Position numbers and translations under genes: made by a program. Below, one piece after another: positions 62,401 to 64,000 of a stretch of DNA of 64,000 nucleotides; the stretch's first letter is position 1, and each line of letters starts with the position of its first letter. The notes under the pieces are model-generated. The model searched no databases, was not told the origin of the DNA, and worked only from the letters and a program-made list of their open reading frames with translations. Source of the DNA: Rhabdornis inornatus (Eukaryota; Chordata; Aves; Passeriformes; Rhabdornithidae); assembly GCA_013397075.1 (NCBI GenBank), contig VWZS01002406.1, positions 124,001 to 188,000 of the forward strand. Direction: 5' to 3'.

Positions 62401-64000
62401 CAAGAGGAACAAACTTGTGGCCTGGAGACTTTAAAACATACTCCTGTAGCCATGGATTTCACATACCTAGCCTCTGTCTGCACCGCATTTCAACTGAAAA
62501 ACTACACTGAAGGAAATATTTCTGGAAATTTTTATGAACAAGAAGAACTTTACAGCCATTTCTAATTGCCTGGCACTGGTACTGAAGGATGAATGGTGTC
62601 AGGAGGCAGGACACACCAACAGGCCTTTGCCAGCCCTGTTAACACCTGCATGAGCCACTGCAGAGACTCAAGAGCAGAGCAATCAGACAAAAAGAAACAG
62701 ATCAGAGCACAGCTCTGCTTTGCTTTACTAGCCACCTTTTTTTTATACCACTGTCAAACAGAGGGAAAGCAGCCTGAAAGAAAGTGCTTTCTGTATCATT
62801 AAACAAACCAGTGAATGGCCATTTGTTTCACCCACAGTTTCATCAAAAGTTTCAGCCTTCCTCACCAGGCACAGCTTCCTTAACTCCTGAGCAGCAGCCT
62901 TTACAGCATGCTGGTGCTACACTACAGGAGTACAGGAGCACCCAGCAGTAGGAGCTCCACATCATCCATTAGTGGATCTGAAGTTCCACACTTCTCTAAA
63001 AGAAATTTACATTCAGGTGGATGGCTAGATCCCTATGGATCAAGTAATGAATTATTATTTCATTGTGGCAGTGCAGTGGTAAGGAAAGCAGTCCCTGACA
63101 ATCTGATTTGATATATAGAGTATGATTTTCCATTGCTAGACTTTATGACTCCCATCTACACTTTAGAATTCCTAATTTCTTCCAACAAAACTGCCACAGG
63201 ATGTCCAGTACAGTACTTGTCATGGATCTGAGATCTTCAACCCAATCTTGCCTATTAGAGATGTAGGAAGATATCAAATTACTTGCTAATATTTATTTGG
63301 AGATTTCCTCCTTTCTTTGGCTTTCATATTAGATTTTGTTACAATCTAGGCATTAAGCAACCTGTCACTGAAATTCACAGTGAGACCCCTGTTCTGCAGG
63401 TTTTGAAGCATTGTTTGCACATCACCACAGAAGTTTTAGATTTTTGTATTTTGCAGGACTAGTCAAGACACCTCTACAATGTGTCAGAAGGATACAATTA
63501 TATTGCAAATGCCCATGAGTACAGATGTATATGAACACTAATGCAGGGTGCTCCAGAAGCAGGAGGTAATGTCAGTAATGAAGTCATTTACTACACAATC
63601 AGGAATGCTTTTCAAATCTACTTGCTCAGCTATGTGGACTCTCAGAAGATAATGGCTGATCACACTTCCAGCACATTACTCTATATCCACTAATAATCTA
63701 GAAAACGTAACATTCATATTTGCTTAGTATTTGCTTTAATTTATAGCTTTGTGCTAACTCATTAAACAAATAGGATGATGCCTAAATTCAGAGGAATCTT
63801 ACTGCATGCTCCTCTGCAAAAATGCTGAGGTTGTATTGCTCCAAATGAGATTGTTAGTCTGTAGAGATATCGGTTTCTTTCAAGGCTAGAAGAATTAGTT
63901 TAATTTCACAGACACCAGCATTATGCACCAGATCAGGGGGCTACCATCTCTCCAGTGCTTTCACCTTGGTAAATTCCTTCCATTGCTCTCTCCAGCTTTG
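59459..64000. other. Non-coding stretch to the window end
   Basis: No exon is recognised on either strand, in particular none of the cysteine-rich CCN3/NOV exons that would be the next gene in the conserved order. AT-rich, with no clear mobile element. Confidence 0.6.

Noticed and set aside
44117..64000. CRISPR arrays, operons, insertion sequences or phage genes
   Set aside because: None are present; introns, CR1 LINEs and an LTR show this is vertebrate nuclear DNA.

Overview
This window is avian nuclear DNA. It is about 40% GC, sparse in genes and rich in CR1 LINEs, including 3' ends with the ATTCTGTG-type tail. It also carries a solo LTR of the ERVL-like type that is abundant in birds. The species cannot be named; a neoavian bird, perhaps a songbird, is only a guess from the LTR.

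Two protein-coding genes are supported, both on the + strand. At 1-282 lies the end of COLEC10 (collectin liver 1, CL-L1): the C-terminal half of its C-type lectin domain and the stop codon. From about 15.4 kb to 25.4 kb (or 25.9 kb) lies MAL2, a four-helix MARVEL protein of apical transport. Its coding exons 2, 3 and 4 are at 17509-17679, 21544-21702 and 24067-24147, all joined by phase-0 introns. Exon 1 is not visible and almost certainly sits in the 197-base run of N at 15574-15770, inside the CpG-rich promoter. The order COLEC10-MAL2 matches the conserved vertebrate order (human 8q24). The next expected gene, CCN3/NOV, has no exon I can recognise here.

Layout: 1-0.3 kb COLEC10 end; 0.9-2.0 kb CR1 (+) with reverse transcriptase remains; 4.7-6.4 kb long decayed CR1 (-); 6.4-15.3 kb non-coding; 15.3-25.9 kb MAL2; 26-64 kb a gene desert. 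The desert holds a striking CpG-rich 37/43-bp minisatellite (31.12-31.66 kb), two CR1 pieces (32.3-33.8 kb), a solo LTR (38.2-38.8 kb), microsatellites (29.1, 40.7 and 42.4 kb), a CR1 3' end (51.6-52.0 kb), an older LINE remnant (54.6-55.3 kb), a CR1 tail (59.4 kb) and several faint MIR-like SINE relics.

The two genes are neighbours, not a pathway: COLEC10 makes a secreted lectin of innate immunity and MAL2 a membrane sorting protein. I found no convincing new biological system. The items most worth checking are the minisatellite CpG island, the missing MAL2 exon 1, the COLEC10 poly(A) hexamer that overlaps its stop codon, the altered COLEC10 sugar-binding tripeptide, and a minus-strand reading frame at 44.1-44.6 kb broken by a single stop.
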